The notes under the pieces are model-generated. The model was not told the origin of the DNA. It made no database searches and saw only the letters and a list, made by a program, of their open reading frames with translations. Below, one piece after another: positions 21,427 to 33,113 of a DNA stretch of 64,000 nt. Source of the DNA: Fragilaria crotonensis (taxonomy: Eukaryota; Bacillariophyta; Fragilariophyceae; Fragilariales; Fragilariaceae); contig JAKSYS010000172.1 in the NCBI GenBank assembly GCA_022925895.1, positions 32,860 through 96,859 on the forward strand. Reading direction: 5' to 3'. A program made the position numbers and the translations under genes. Numbering within the stretch: the first letter of the stretch is position 1; each line of letters begins with the position of its first letter.

Positions 21427-21652
21427 GTTCCTTTTTGTGTGGCGGCAACAGTGTCGTGATGATCTGAGCTGAAGAACGGTTTGTTTGTTTGGCAGAAGAG
21501 AACCAAGAATCCGGTTCACATCTGAATCCAATTCTGCGGAATAGTCATCGGAGGCATTCCAACCGTCATCACGAATCAGCCGCAAAAACGGCGTGCGAAG
21601 CGTGCGGTTGCGTGTAATTTTGCGGCTGATTCTGCGACGGTTGGAACGGGCC

Positions 21653-21655
21653 TGA
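21653..21655. repeat. Target-site duplication TGA, right copy (Harbinger 1)
   Basis: It repeats 18101-18103 and closes Harbinger 1. Confidence 0.8.
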
Positions 21656-21776
21656 AACCTGTCTGATCATGTTGTATAACTTTTTGTATAACTTTCACGC
21701 TCACTATACAGTACCTACCGGTAGTACATCTCCGTAGGACGAGTACCATTCACACTTCAGACACCAGTACAAGTAT

Positions 21777-22003
21777 GGGAGCCCGTGTGTGTCCCCTAAT
21801 CGAGCCGATCGAGCTTTCTAAAAAAATCGACTCCCTGAAATATATTAGAAATTAATTTACAGGTGGACATTACATACGAATCTCAGGATGCTCCTCTGCG
21901 GAGAGAAATACCCTACACCGTACCAGTAGTCCGTAGAAGACAGTACTACCGTACAGTAATGTAGGTGATGGCCGGCTCGATTAGGGGACATACACTGGCT
22001 CCC
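21777..22003. mobile_element. MITE family copy 1 (227 bp)
   Basis: The ends are inverted repeats: GGGAGCC...CCCCTAATCGAGCCG on the left and CGGCTCGATTAGGGGACAT...GGCTCCC on the right. The inside is non-coding. The same unit occurs inverted at 28451-28691 and, diverged, at 53114-53338. This copy ends 178 bp before the start codon of ankyrin-kinase copy 2. No clear target duplication was found. Confidence 0.85.
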
Positions 22004-22181
22004 GTTCGAGATTCGAGAGGTCTAATTTTCGTCATGTTGATCGAAAGAGACTCAACTGTCTACAGTCAACAATGTTATTTCAGTCATCAAAGGACAGCAA
22101 ACCTTGCTTTTGCCTTCGCTTGACGCTATCAGCCATCAGCCATCATTCCACGCTTGCTTTCCTCCCTGAAAGACGCTGATT

Positions 22182-24479
22182 ATGACGGATTTATATTTTC
22201 AGACATTGCGTTCACGTCCTCGAGCCCTCTTGCAAAGTACTGGACTCGGAGTAGATGTGACGCAAAAAGAACATGGCAGCAAAGCTCTAATCTTGGCAAG
22301 CAACAATGGCAATGAAAAAGTTGTTCGTTTGTTATTGAATGACGAAGAGGTGGATGTAAATTTCCAGGATAATGATGGCGCCACTGCTCTCTATTATGCA
22401 AGCCATAATGGCCAGGTGGAAGTGGTTCGTGCTTTATTGGAGCACGACAGAGTGAATGTGAATATCCAGGATAATGATGGCGACACAGCTCTCTTGTTGG
22501 CGAGCGAGAAGGGCCATTTGGAAGTAGTTCGCGCCTTATTGAATCACGATGGGGTGGATGTGAACCTCCCCGACATGGATGGCAAAACAGCTCTCATCGT
22601 GGCAAGCGAATTCGGCCATTTTGAAGTAGTTTGCGCTTTATTGAATCACGAGGGTGTTAATGTGAATATTCAGGATAATGATGCCAGGACAGCTCTCATC
22701 TGGGCGAGGAGGAAGGGCCATTCCGAAGTGGTCCGTGCTTTATTGAATCAAGAAGGGGTGGATGTGAATGTTAGAGATAAATATGGCTATACAGCTCTGA
22801 AAGTTGCTCGCATGAGGCCGGAAGATTGTGCTGCGCATCTCTTGGAGGAAAATATGAAGCGTGTGAAGCTACTCGAGGAGAACAATCCTGCAGGAACCGG
22901 AGCTAATCATCTTGAGCCACGCTATCCCCCTCGTCGAAACGAGAACAGCTCTTCAAATGATGATACCAAGGTTGAGGAACAGCAGAAGCATCGCGAGGAG
23001 GAAGAACGGAAGCTTCGCAAGGTGGAAACCTCGTGGGCTTCTTTCAAGGTGGTTTCAGACAAAGACGCCAAGTTTGAACCAGACCGAAGCAAGCTTCTCC
23101 ATGTGATGAATACACCATCGGCTGATCCTGCGGAACTTTCCTTGGAGTACATCGAACGATGCATCAAGAAGAACCACAAACTTGGATCGGGAGGCTATGG
23201 TGATGGTTTCTTGGCGGAAGATAGTTGTCTGCCAAAGAAATTTGCAGTGAAGATGATTCGTACTAATACCAAATGCAACGAGGCTGACATCAAGGAAATG
23301 CGCAGATGCTTTCAGATGGAACTGTCGGTAAGTTCCGTATGCAGTGTCATATTTAGGCACTGAGAGTAATCATCCCTCTTCAAAAACAGTGACTCTAACA
23401 GCGCATTTTGTACAACATTACCAGATACTTAAGAGATTCCGGCATCCCAACATCATAGTATTTTATGGCTACAGTTTAACTGCCAATAGTACACAGCAGT
23501 GCTTGGTGTACGAATACGCCGCCAATGGCTCCCTCGCGGGCTTCTTCACAGAAAAATGGCAAGAGAGACCAATTGTCTTCAGATACTCGATTGTCCATCA
23601 TGTTTGAATTGACGAGAGCGGTTCACTTCTTACACAATGGTGGATGCAAGGTGGAAGGCAAAGGTTGGAAAGTGTTTCATCGCGATATCAAGAGTGCAAA
23701 TATTTGCCTGGCGGACGACTTCACTCCCCGGCTGATTGATTGTGGGCTCGCCAAATTTGTACCTGACGCCAACTCCAGCGCTACTCCCGGGCCGTTGACA
23801 GTCTCTTTACGGAACAATACTGACGGGCTTGTATTTGGAACGCCTGGATACATGTGCCCAGAGTATATCAGAAAGAAGTGGAGAGGGCTTCCCCTGTCCC
23901 TACATCGCCGCCTATGACGTGTTTTCCATTGGCGTTGTCTTGGTTGAGCTGATTTTGGGATGTTTGAATGATCCTCAACGCCATGACGTGTTTGGGATGT
24001 ACGTCCAGGATGAGCGAGGTCGGCTGGTTGTCGATGGATTGCAAAAGCTAAAGCGTAATGCAGATCGCACAATCATCTGGAATCCTGCGTCTCTTGACTT
24101 AATTTGCAAGGCTGCTATTCAGTGCATGGATCCTTTTCCTCAAGAAAGGTTGAACACGAAGGACCTCCTCGATAAGCTCAGAGATGCAATCAATTTGAAT
24201 ACCAACGCAGGCATTCAGCACCCGGATGCGGCGAGTGCAGTAGACAATGGTCCATACTGTCATATTTGCAACAACTATCGTACGGATATAAAGTGCAGCG
24301 AAGGCCACGTGCTCTGTGCATTTTGCATCGTGGAAAGGCTTGGTGATTACAGCGGGTGCCAACTTTTGTGCCTGGTCAAGGAGTGCTCAAGCAAACTACA
24401 AGACACTGATCTTTATGGACGCATTCCATTTGCTACGTACAATCAGTACGTAAAAAAACGTGTTGAGAGGCAGATATGA
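22182..24479 (+). CDS. Ankyrin-kinase-RING gene, family copy 2 (frame broken at two homopolymers)
   Basis: Exon 1 (22182-23327) encodes six ankyrin repeats (about residues 25-225), a Glu/Arg-rich coil and the kinase N-lobe with LGSGGYGDGF and FAVKMI. The intron is 23328-23424. Exon 2 continues LKRFRHPNIIVFYGY, then the catalytic loop FHRDIKSANICL, DCG in place of DFG, and GTPGYMCPEY. After the kinase comes a RING: CHICN, CSEGHVLCAFC and a last pair in LLCLVKEC. The product should phosphorylate and perhaps ubiquitinate a partner sensed by the ankyrins. Single-base gains in A5 (23552-23556) and C4 (23891-23894) break exon 2. It ends at a TGA after VERQI where relatives have Trp, so the C-terminal domain is missing. 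Confidence 0.82.
23328..23424 (+). other. Phase-0 intron in kinase copy 2 (97 nt)
   Basis: GTAAGT donor directly after CTGTCG, ACCAG acceptor, and a CTCTAAC branch-like site near 23393-23399. Removing it joins MELS to ILKRFRHPNII, the canonical alphaC-beta4 region of a kinase. Confidence 0.9.
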
Positions 24480-25554
24480 GAGACTTGTATCCTCTGCTTT
24501 GATTAGCAAATCGCCTTCCAGAAAGTGCTAGAAGGGGTGGACGACGTCAAAAAGGGCGGCGATGAAAGTAATATTGCAGAGACAGCTGCAGATGCTGCAG
24601 GGGTTGGCAGGAGGAGTGGAACGGTCAAAACAAAGCTCCACGGGACAGATACCTTTCCACCTACAAGAGATTGATATTGCATTTCCGACATCAGTGTTTA
24701 TACGCATTCATATAGAGGAGTTTCTGTTCCTCATTGTGAATTGCCATCGTTACCTAGTGTCTGTATTGAATCTATGTCATGCATAGACAACTGGGTGCCT
24801 CCAAACGAGTCAATCGCTGTTGTAGAAACAACGATGTGAAGCACCAGTAGATGTCTTCGGGAATCAAATTGGCACGGTAGCCTGCAAAACTGGTTCCACA
24901 GGTAAACGCGTGGAGACACACGTTTCTTCTCAGCGCTGAGTCGGTCTCGATAGTATATAAGACTCCGTCTATTCCATCACAATCAGATTGGCGATCATGA
25001 TTCCATGGTTGAAAACTTAAAATCACAAGGCAAGAGTACAACTACGACCTCCAAGGCGGCGGTTCGAGTGCACACGGTTTTTGAAAAAGATATTTTACCT
25101 GTCACAGTTTGTTTAGTACTGGAGTACTGTAGGGGGAGGTAGATGGCATCTGCTGGACTAAACTCAAACACCTCACATTGAACGCCAATCGAGTGTGATG
25201 CCATCGGCCTGTCAAGATATGGTAATCTCAATCCCTGGTTTCTTCTTGATTCTCAACATCTAGATGAAGATAACCATTCATATAGCCAAGTATTTGATGC
25301 TACTGCTGCAGTGCTACCTCATTACGACAACAGACTTCATTGCTTCACCATAGGGAGTACTCCAGTATCATAGATGTCGGCTCCACCACTATTTCCTAGC
25401 CGTCTGTGTACAACTGGCGTTGATCATGAAATTGAGAATAATTGCACAGATTCTGATGTACTGAGCAGCCACTATCAAGTACTGCTTGCGCCTGACTTCT
25501 CAGGCACTCCTCCGCTGCGTGATGGGTGATGGCACCTTCGTGACTCAAGAGTCT
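24480..25554. other. Decayed 3' end and flank of kinase copy 2
   Basis: A short trace of the C-terminal domain remains (LQRQLQMLQGLAGGVERS in the plus frame near 24575-24630). From about 24771 the DNA resembles 35270-35330 (GGTGCCTCC..CGAGTCAATCGC). No intact gene was seen up to the piggyBac insertion. Confidence 0.45.
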
Positions 25555-25558
25555 TTAA
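25555..25558. repeat. TTAA target, left (piggyBac-like)
   Basis: TTAA flanks the left inverted repeat and is repeated at 28383-28386, the signature of piggyBac integration. Confidence 0.85.
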
Positions 25559-25986
25559 CCCCGGACATTTTTGTCCTACCGGGTAGGACAAAAAACATTT
25601 TTTTTTCCGAATCGCCAAACCCATTTTGTCCTCTGGCGGATTTAGCAATAGGACAAAAAGTAACCTTATAACCACGGGTTAATCAAGTTTAACACGAAGA
25701 GCTCCGTGTTGACCATGATCTGATCACATCATTCTTCATGGCTTACTCGCTCAGTGTCACGGATCGTTCCACAAGTACCAAACGTACGTCCGGGGTACAC
25801 TTGTTCACGCGTGTGCAAACCAGTTTTGTCGTTGAAGGACGGGTTGGTACGTTATTACAGTATCACGGCATGGTCGTTGAGACAATTTTTGGTGATGAAC
25901 ACGACCGGAATCTTTCTCACAACGCAAGTTCTCTCCTCCTCGCATTTCCTTGCAAATCCAATTGCAAATGAAGCAGCGGCTTCATC

Positions 25987-27676
25987 ATGCAGAATGATGA
26001 TCAGTATGAAGGTGCTAATCAGGACCTCCTTGGAGGGATTGAAGATGTTGACAACAGCATGATGGAGACCATGTACAACCTGAGTGCATACGTCAGTGGT
26101 AGTAACAACGATGAGGACGACAACGTTGAAAGTGATGATGATGCTTCTGGCCAGTGTGGTGTGACGAACGACAATTGCCAGGATGCGGCAAGTTGAGGCT
26201 GGACGTATCTCACTGGATCCAATCGACCAGAAGTTTCCATTTCCATTGATGGTATCGACAACCGTCTGCTTGACAGGGCTCGCGAGGAAGTTCCTGCTGT
26301 GCTTCTGAACCTGAAAAAGAGAATTGGTTCGAGGCGCGATCGAGATGTTCGTACAATTTCGCCCGGTGACTGCTTGAAGGCCTTCATGGATCCGAACTTT
26401 CTGGGATACATGAAGGCCTACATTAATGCCAACATGAAAAATAGTAATGATCTAGTATCAAGCTCGGACATAATTGCATTCATTCGTGTCGAGCTCATGA
26501 TTTCATTTTATAAGGTAAGAACTTGGGATCTCAACGCAAGCACTCCTTGTGTTCTTAATGTCGTCATCAATGGACTGACCGGCAATTCGCCTTTTTGTTC
26601 TCGCCCTTCTTCTTCTAGGTTTCCCCCTCTATGTACTTTGATCCTGCAAACGCATCAAACTTCCCTTCCTCCACCGGTGGCATGAGTCTCTATCGGTACA
26701 GCCAAATACTGAAAGCACTCGATACCACCAACCGTGCTCCACGAACACAGGTGGTGTGTGGAACAACTGGTCTTACTGTTGATTCGTTAGGGGTTGGAGT
26801 CTGGAAGCCCCCTATGACACACAACACAGATATGGCAACTGATTGCGTTTGATCATGACATGCGTCTACAACGCATACCACACCCACAATCTCAGTCGGA
26901 CGGTTTCATATCTTCTCAGTGGAGAATGCAAATCATTTAAGGACTTCCAAAAGAGGCGTGCACGTCAACTCCCATTCCGTCAATTCTGTCTAGAGCTTGC
27001 CAATGATTTAAAAATTGAAGTTCTTCCACCGACGATGCATGAAAGCGGGAGCGATGACAACGATGATAACGATGATGCCGCCAACAAAGGACCCACTACT
27101 GCTTCAATTGCTATTACGTACAACAAACGTGAGGCATACTTCTCCAAACCGCATTTGATTGAACGGAGGACGAATCGAAGAGTTCTCCACCAACCTTCCT
27201 CTGTCCAAAGGCAATCCAGTTGCATCTGGTGTTGTCGTATCGATCATTCAACTGGCGAGAGACACACTCGACATGGACGAAAGACAACTTGGGTGTGTTC
27301 AACATGTGATGTTCCACTTTGCAAAAGACCAAGATTCAATGGACAGAGCTGTTTTCTTTTGTTCCACGAAGCGGAGACATTGTTTGACCCGTGTGGTGCT
27401 GAGGCACAAAGCTTAGAAGTTTCAGTCCGCTCAAACGGCAACCGACGTGCTCCACCATCCCGTCGTACCCCCGAATTGTCTGCTGGGAGTGCGGAGGGGC
27501 CAATGGTGCCACCCTCTGCCTCACGGAACGATAACGATGATGATGACTACATGCCCGGAATTTCCAGCGGTGATGACGATGACGAAAGCAGTCCCAAGCG
27601 TCCTGCAAGTCGTCGTAGGACGTGCAGTACAATTACCATACCCGAAAGGAGGACAAGACACAGGCGTTTGATGTAA
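25987..27676 (+). pseudogene. piggyBac-type transposase lacking its catalytic core
   Basis: The frame from ATG 25987 has an acidic N-terminus, one in-frame TGA (26194-26196), then RRDRDVRTISPGDCLKAF and IIAFIRVELMISFYK. An intron (26515-26618) is followed by VSPSMYFDPAN and ILKALDTTNRAPR. The frame then breaks after RTQ and resumes with the C-terminal part: NAYHTHNLSRTVSYLL, an acidic stretch and a zinc-ribbon-like CIWCC...WVCSTCDVPLC...CFLLFHE. The last part matches the cysteine-rich end of piggyBac transposases. The region that should hold the DDD triad is missing. It cannot be catalytic. Confidence 0.75.
26515..26618 (+). other. Predicted intron in the piggyBac-like gene (104 nt)
   Basis: GTAAGA donor after TTTTATAAG and a pyrimidine-rich acceptor TTCTTCTTCTAG. 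Splicing joins MISFYK to VSPSMYFDP in frame. Confidence 0.7.
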
Positions 27677-28382
27677 TAGAAAGTGGTGTTGTCGGTAAAT
27701 TCAGAGATAGCCGTCATGATCATTGTGAAGATGAGATTTAACACGGGATTTCACCACGTAAAAATCCGAAGATTGATTTTTGTACGGAGAATTTTTCGAT
27801 AATTTGTCCTTTCAAGAGCGATTTATTTAGGACAAAATGTTTTTCGATGGCCACAAAATAAGGCTATCTTCAGATCACCGTATCTCCACCATTTTTAGGA
27901 CAACTAGTGGGTACCTCCCAATTGGTCGGACTTTTGGAATACGTGTACGGTATGGGTTGTGCACGGTTGTGTGTACTGTTTGTACAGTTCAGTACTATAC
28001 GCAAGTAGTGCAGTACCCCATAGTGGTCCTACTCCGTAACAGACGCACGCACTGACGCAACTACGTATAAGCAAATCTTACCGACATCGCGTACGGAGTA
28101 CTCCAGTATGCATGTATGACATTTATGCTCCGAGTATGAGACAGTATTCATTTGATCCAGTACCCCAGAGTGGTCATACTCCGTAACAGACGCACGGACT
28201 CACGCACGCACACGATTAATTTATAATATAGTAGGATATGCAAAAGTAGGACAGTTTTAGAAAGGTAATGAAGTCAGGAACAAGATGTACGACTACGATT
28301 TTGTTTGTTTTTGAAATCTGGAGTTAGCGAGTGTCGCCAAAATTTGTCCTCTTTTTTGTCCTACGATTTTTAATGTCCGGGG

Positions 28383-28386
28383 TTAA
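28383..28386. repeat. TTAA target, right (piggyBac-like)
   Basis: It repeats 25555-25558 at the right end of the element. Confidence 0.85.
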
Positions 28387-28450
28387 ATTGACTGCGTTAC
28401 AATTCAGAAGCCTTGATTTCTACATTGGGTGGTGGCACAAGTACAATATG

Positions 28451-28691
28451 GGGAGCCCGAGTATGTCCCCTAATCGAGCCGGCCATCACCAACAATACTG
28501 TACGGTAGTACTGTTTTTTAAAGACTACTGGTACGGTGTAGGGTCTTTCTCTCCGCAGAGGAGAATGTCCTGAGATTCGTATGTAAAGTTGACGTGTAAT
28601 TTAATTTCCATAATATTTCAGGGAGTCTTTTTTTTTAGAAAAGCTCGATCGGCTCGATTACGGGATATAGTGACATAGTACACAGGGTCCC
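28451..28691. mobile_element. MITE family copy 2, inverted relative to copy 1
   Basis: It opens GGGAGCCCGAGTATGTCC and CCTAATCGAGCCGGCC, matching the right end of copy 1 read backwards. Shared internal blocks include TCTCCGCAGAGGAG and TGAGATTCGTATGTAA. The far end (CGGCTCGATTACGGG...GGGTCCC) has gained a few bases. It lies about 430 bp before the truncated kinase copy at 29.1 kb. Confidence 0.8.
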
Positions 28692-29126
28692 TGATACATG
28701 ATTGTACGTGTAACGTGTAGCATATGCAATATGCAACGGTACCAGGTACCGGTAGAAGGATATAGAGGATAGCATGTATCATAGGTTTTTCTTGTTCGTG
28801 AGCTGGCAGTGCCTTGGAAAGTTCTGTTAAACAACTGGAATACTGGAAACGTCCCTCTATGACGCCCGTTTTTCTGTTGATTTCAGACACTTTCGCGGCT
28901 TTCACACGCCTGGCATCCACCATCCGCCGTCGAATCTTGTTGACCTTCTGAAATTTTCAACCTTCCAAGTACTCCGGGGTACTCGAGTACTTGAATGTAC
29001 TATGATACCGTTTTCGTACGTCGTACCTTATAGTTCCTTCCCTCCAAGCAAAGCAACAGGATATCTTTGTCCATTCGCACTAACAAAAGGGTCACTTCCC
29101 ATCTCATATGTGCACTTGTGCAGAGC
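28692..29126. other. Non-coding stretch before truncated kinase copy 3
   Basis: No family sequence appears until about 29127, where homology begins abruptly at the DCG motif. GTAC-rich words occur at 28970-29000. Nothing else is recognised. Confidence 0.4.
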
Positions 29127-29892
29127 ACATTGTGGGCTGGCCAAATTTGTACCAGACGACAAGTCCAGCGCGACTCCGGGGTCGTCCACTGTCACTTTGC
29201 AGAGCACAACTGGCGGTTTTGCATTTGGAACTCCTGGGTACATGTGCCCAGTCTATGTCAAGAAGAAGGGTAACGGGCATTCATGTCCTTATATCGCTGC
29301 CTACGATGTGTATTCCATTGGTGTCGTCTTGGTGGAGCTAATTTTGGGATGTTTGAATGCAATGCCATCGACGCGATTGCGCACTCGATCCCTTGACGTC
29401 TTTGAAATGTACGTCCAAGAAGGGCGTACATATCGTCGGATTGTCCATGGATGGAAGAACCTCATGCGTGATGCAGATCCCACCGTAATGTGGAATCCAG
29501 ACACTCTTGAAATTGCATGTAGGGTTGCTATTCAGTGCATGGATCCTTTTCCTGAATTACGGTTGAGCACGAAAGACCTCCTCGATAAGCTGAGCGATGC
29601 AATCCTTTTGAATAATAATGCAGGCTGCCAGCATACTGAAGCGGCGCGTGCTGGAAAGAGCAGTCCGCGTTGTGATATCTGCAACGACTATCGTACGGAT
29701 ATGACGTGCTCCGAAGGCCACGCGCTTTGTACAATTTGCATCATAGACAAGCTCGGTGATAACAGCGGGTGCCAACTTTTGTGCCTGATCAAGGAGTGCT
29801 CAAGCAAAGTACAAGACACTGATCTTTATGGACGCATTCCAATTGAGATGTACAATGGGTACGTCAAAAAGCGAGCTATGATGCAGATATGA
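29127..29892 (+). pseudogene. Ankyrin-kinase family copy 3, 5'-truncated at the kinase DCG motif
   Basis: Family homology starts at CGLAKFVPDDK and continues without a break. It includes GTPGYMCPVY (Glu of the usual CPEY replaced by Val), DVYSIGVVLVELILGCL, the C-lobe, and a RING with CDICN, CSEGHALCTIC and LLCLIKEC. The frame ends at a TGA after MMQI, the same position where copy 2 ends. All ankyrin repeats, the N-lobe and the catalytic loop are missing. The CPEY change would itself harm the kinase. The frame is open to 29002 but the upstream part is unrelated. Confidence 0.8.
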
Positions 29893-30849
29893 GACATGTA
29901 ACCTCCGATTAGATTTCAAGAAGGGCGGCGATGAAAGAAATGTTGCAGAGACCGCAGCAGATGCTACTGGGGTTGCCAGAAGGAGTGGACCGGTCAATGG
30001 CAGCATTAGCGCTACAGGCAGCGGATCAGTTCAAGGTGTCCCTTTTAAGCTCAGAGATTCGATCAGTCTGAATACCAACGCAGGCATTCAGTATCCAGAG
30101 GCGATGAGCGCAGTTGACAGCGGCCCCTCCTGTCTTATTTGCACGGATGTGAAGTGCATCAAAGGGCATGCACTGTGCACAGCTTGCATCGTGGACAAGC
30201 TCGATGATGACAAATGATGCCAACATTTGTGCTTGTTCAAGGAGTGCTGAGGCAAAATTCAAGACGAAGTTCTTTATCAACGCATTCCTCATGCGACGTA
30301 CGATCGGTACGGTTAAAACGAGGCGTCCAAACGAAGTTGGATGAATGTCTCCGCCTACTGTATCTGGTGAGATCTGATTTATATGTGGATCATGTTGGTG
30401 TTGAACACACAAACGAGTTGCTACAGAAGCAGCAGCAGATGCTACAGGGGTTGAACCGGTCATTGGCAGCATTGGCGCTCCTGTCGTCGAATCAGTTCAA
30501 GGAGTGCCTCAAGGTAATCAAAGCAGTTGCCACCTTGCAAGGTCTTCCGTTCCCAATCCCAAACCTTCCATTGCATGAGCAATACGAAATGATGAAGACA
30601 TTTCTTGATTTTGTTGTTGAAAAGGCATCGATTGCTGTCGTGGCACACTGTGAGGGTCTCCTTGAGAATGGCGCCATGTCAATCGAAACGTACCGCCAAG
30701 TGCAGACAGTAGCAGGAGATTCATTCAAATTCATCGCAGAAAAAGCCAGAGCGAATACAAATTGGAAAGCCCATATGGTTCCTGTCCGTCGTCACAATGG
30801 AACACCCATTTGGGTGAAGAGTACTTATGAGGCTTACTATGAAGTGTGA
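29893..30849 (+). pseudogene. Second RING remnant and C-terminal domain joined to copy 3
   Basis: Near 29925-30042 the C-terminal helix (MLQR.QQMLLGLPEGVDRS) is seen. At 30044 the sequence jumps back to a second, decayed RING (SCLIC, KGHALCTAC) with in-frame stops. An open stretch to 30849 then holds LLQKQQQMLQGLNRSLAALAL, a deletion of about 60-90 residues that removes the 'PNLVWM ... PWLKLC' section, and the family end (LPFPIPNLP, FKFIAEKAR, MVPV..HNGTPIWVKS). The composite looks like unequal recombination between two copies. The natural family C-terminus (TYEAYYEV, TGA) is preserved here. Confidence 0.7.
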
Positions 30850-33113
30850 AGACGTGTTCAGAGTCGCAGCACCGCAGCCTGTTGAGCCCTTGAGTGTATC
30901 ATAGCTCGGAACAGTGCTTACTATGCACGTCCTACATTTATTCGTCACTATGTTTACATTCCAACGAAGAGGAAATTACTCGTTTATCCAAGTCATTATT
31001 CATGCTTTACCATCATATTAGAGTATTTACTTCTACATGAAGAAGCTCATTCTTGGAAATATTTACTCGAGCAGACTAATACACCGAAGTCCGAATGAAG
31101 GCAGTGTTAGCTCTGCTGCACCTCTTCCATGGGAATTCCTCATATTTCGGTGACCATTGCAGATTCCAGGTTCCAGTGACAGCTATATCGTTGTACTCCG
31201 GAGTACACACGACGACTCTCATTAAGGTTTTGCAGCATGATACGAATACAAATGGATTGGTCACAGTGGCTGCTGATCACATTTCTTCTTGGCCAGCGGC
31301 AACCTTTGCCAGTCACTCAATCATTTGTAGTACTGCTAGACTCAGTATCGGTATCCTCGTAAAGTCGCTCCCATCTAACAACAATCACAACAACAACCGG
31401 TGGCGACGAATGCAGGGGCACAAATGACCGAGACGCTTCGCTGGCTTTGACAATTTTTTGATGACGAGGCATTCATGAAACACGACGAGGACGACGCCAA
31501 TGAAGATTATCTGGGCAAGCTCTGAGGTACGTCTCCATCGTTCGCCGTCCGGCTGATGGAATAATGGCCATGGGGCCTGGAGGACTGTTGGATCCTGGTC
31601 ACCATCTCGTCACTTATTAGTGAAATGATGGATTTCATGTCGGGGAATAAGACGTCGTTTCATCAATACAAGCTGAAGGCGAGATGAGTAATCACCAACG
31701 AGCGGGTCTTCAATACAACTGCGCAAAACGGGGAACCATTCAATTGTGATCTGTTTGAACCGTGGCGATGATTCGGTTCTTCACCTCTCTACACCGGCTC
31801 TTGGTGACTCCCAGCAGTTCTTCGTTTTTTTCTTTCGCAAGACAACGTAGCGACATTGCTCGTCCTGAAGTTGCTATCCGCCAAGGTGGCTGCAATCAAT
31901 GAGACCCAACCATTTTTCCCCGCCTTTCATGTAGCTGAGTTCCACCTTTCATTCGCTACAGTGCTTGTGGCAAGGCTTGAACGACACATTATCAAAATGG
32001 TTGTTTTCACCGTCATGTTCTTCCTGGAGTTACACAGTTGGTGCTCTGCAGCAGTCGCGTCATCTCAATGAAACGCAAGGTTCGAGTGCACAGTATAACA
32101 AGTCTCACCACCACCCCACATGTTGCACGGAACCAAAAAATGGTAGTAGATTGCAGCGTTCGAATGAAAATAGCATCAAAGGTGCAGTCGTGCTGTGTGG
32201 CGAGGTGTGGCGGCGAGCGGCGAGTGGCGAGTGCCGAGTGGAGATGGTGCCGCGATCGTTGTCGTCAATGTTGAACTTGACTCCAATATCAGAATACTCC
32301 GTAGGTACTCGAATACGACAGTATAAGACGTCTCATATGTCACTTGCCACTTGTGCCGATCGGGTTTCAAAATTGAGCTGCCGGGCTCGCGCGCCGCGTC
32401 TTGAACCAACCCATACGGCTGGTATAGGGTATAGGGTATAGCGGTATAGCACATCTCAAGACCGTCACACAACGTCGTTGCGATTTTGACGAGGAGCTCA
32501 TTGGCGTCTCGTCATTCACCGTGCATATCATACATCATATCTCATATCATATATGATACCAAGATCCAAGATGCTTGGAAATGCTCATCTTCAATTAGAT
32601 CAATGGACCATGGGGAGGAACCGTTGAATACGGAGTGAACCACTTGGCTATATATGTTTATGCGCACGACAGCGTTCTCCTTACAAAATTTTGCGTACAA
32701 TTCTACGTTCGTTCATTGATCGTGGGGTTTATCCAATACACGTGTATTTATGTCATATATGTATGATTTAGTTGTTATCCCGACGAACGCGGACACACCC
32801 GCCAACAACAACAAAACACGAATTCCTTGCGTTGACGTGACAGTCGCATCAATCACGCTGTGCTTTATCAGGTGAACTTTGATCGAAACACTTTGTTCAT
32901 TCGGTGATCCCGTAAACAGTCCACATACGACCAACTTTAATCATGAAACGCTAACAGTGTGCATCATACATACTCGCACCCCAAAAGGGTTCATTCATGG
33001 TTCATTGGTTGTTCGTGCCCTTGTGCCGACAGAACTTCTGCATGCCCGTACCATAAAATTGGGTGCACCTATATAGACTTGCACAACAGCGACGTGTCGC
33101 TGCGATCATTACT
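30850..33113. other. Intergenic region, degenerate
   Basis: No intact gene was seen. The stretch 31430-31740 resembles 34600-34930 (GACAATTTTTTGATG..GAGGCATTC, GAAATGATGGATT.CATGT, GAGTAATCACCAACGAG). This shows that an unknown gene was duplicated and decayed in both places. GTAC and AT-rich words occur near 32280-32470 and 32520-32560. Confidence 0.4.

Larger units (their letters stand above)
18104..21652. mobile_element. PIF/Harbinger DNA transposon 1, complete (3549 bp)
   Basis: Terminal inverted repeats of about 34 bp begin GGCCCGTTCCAACCGT at 18104 and end with the complement at 21652. They differ at one position. A TGA target duplication flanks them. Inside are a DDE transposase on the plus strand and a second ORF on the minus strand in convergent order, the usual two-gene layout of this superfamily. 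Subterminal DNA is packed with CAGCCGCA and its complement, likely transposase-binding sites. The transposase frame is intact, so the element may be recent or active. Confidence 0.95.
25559..28382. mobile_element. piggyBac-like DNA transposon, internally deleted (2824 bp)
   Basis: CCCCGGACATT at 25559 matches the complement of the right end at 28382, and both ends abut TTAA. Just inside the left end is a near-perfect hairpin (TTTTGTCCTACC and GTAGGACAAAA), and GTCCTA/TAGGAC words recur at the right end. The single gene lacks the catalytic core, so the copy is non-autonomous. Near the right end a block of about 60 bp is repeated about 145 bp apart (28020-28075 and 28160-28215). Confidence 0.85.

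Noticed and set aside
20017-21585. Longer start of the Harbinger 1 accessory protein at 21585
   Set aside because: That start is a TTG within the TIR-proximal repeat region. The ATG at 21426 is the first real start codon.
26194-26196. In-frame TGA read as a sense codon (code reassignment)
   Set aside because: TGA clearly ends other genes in the window (for example copy 3), and the piggyBac gene is defective anyway.
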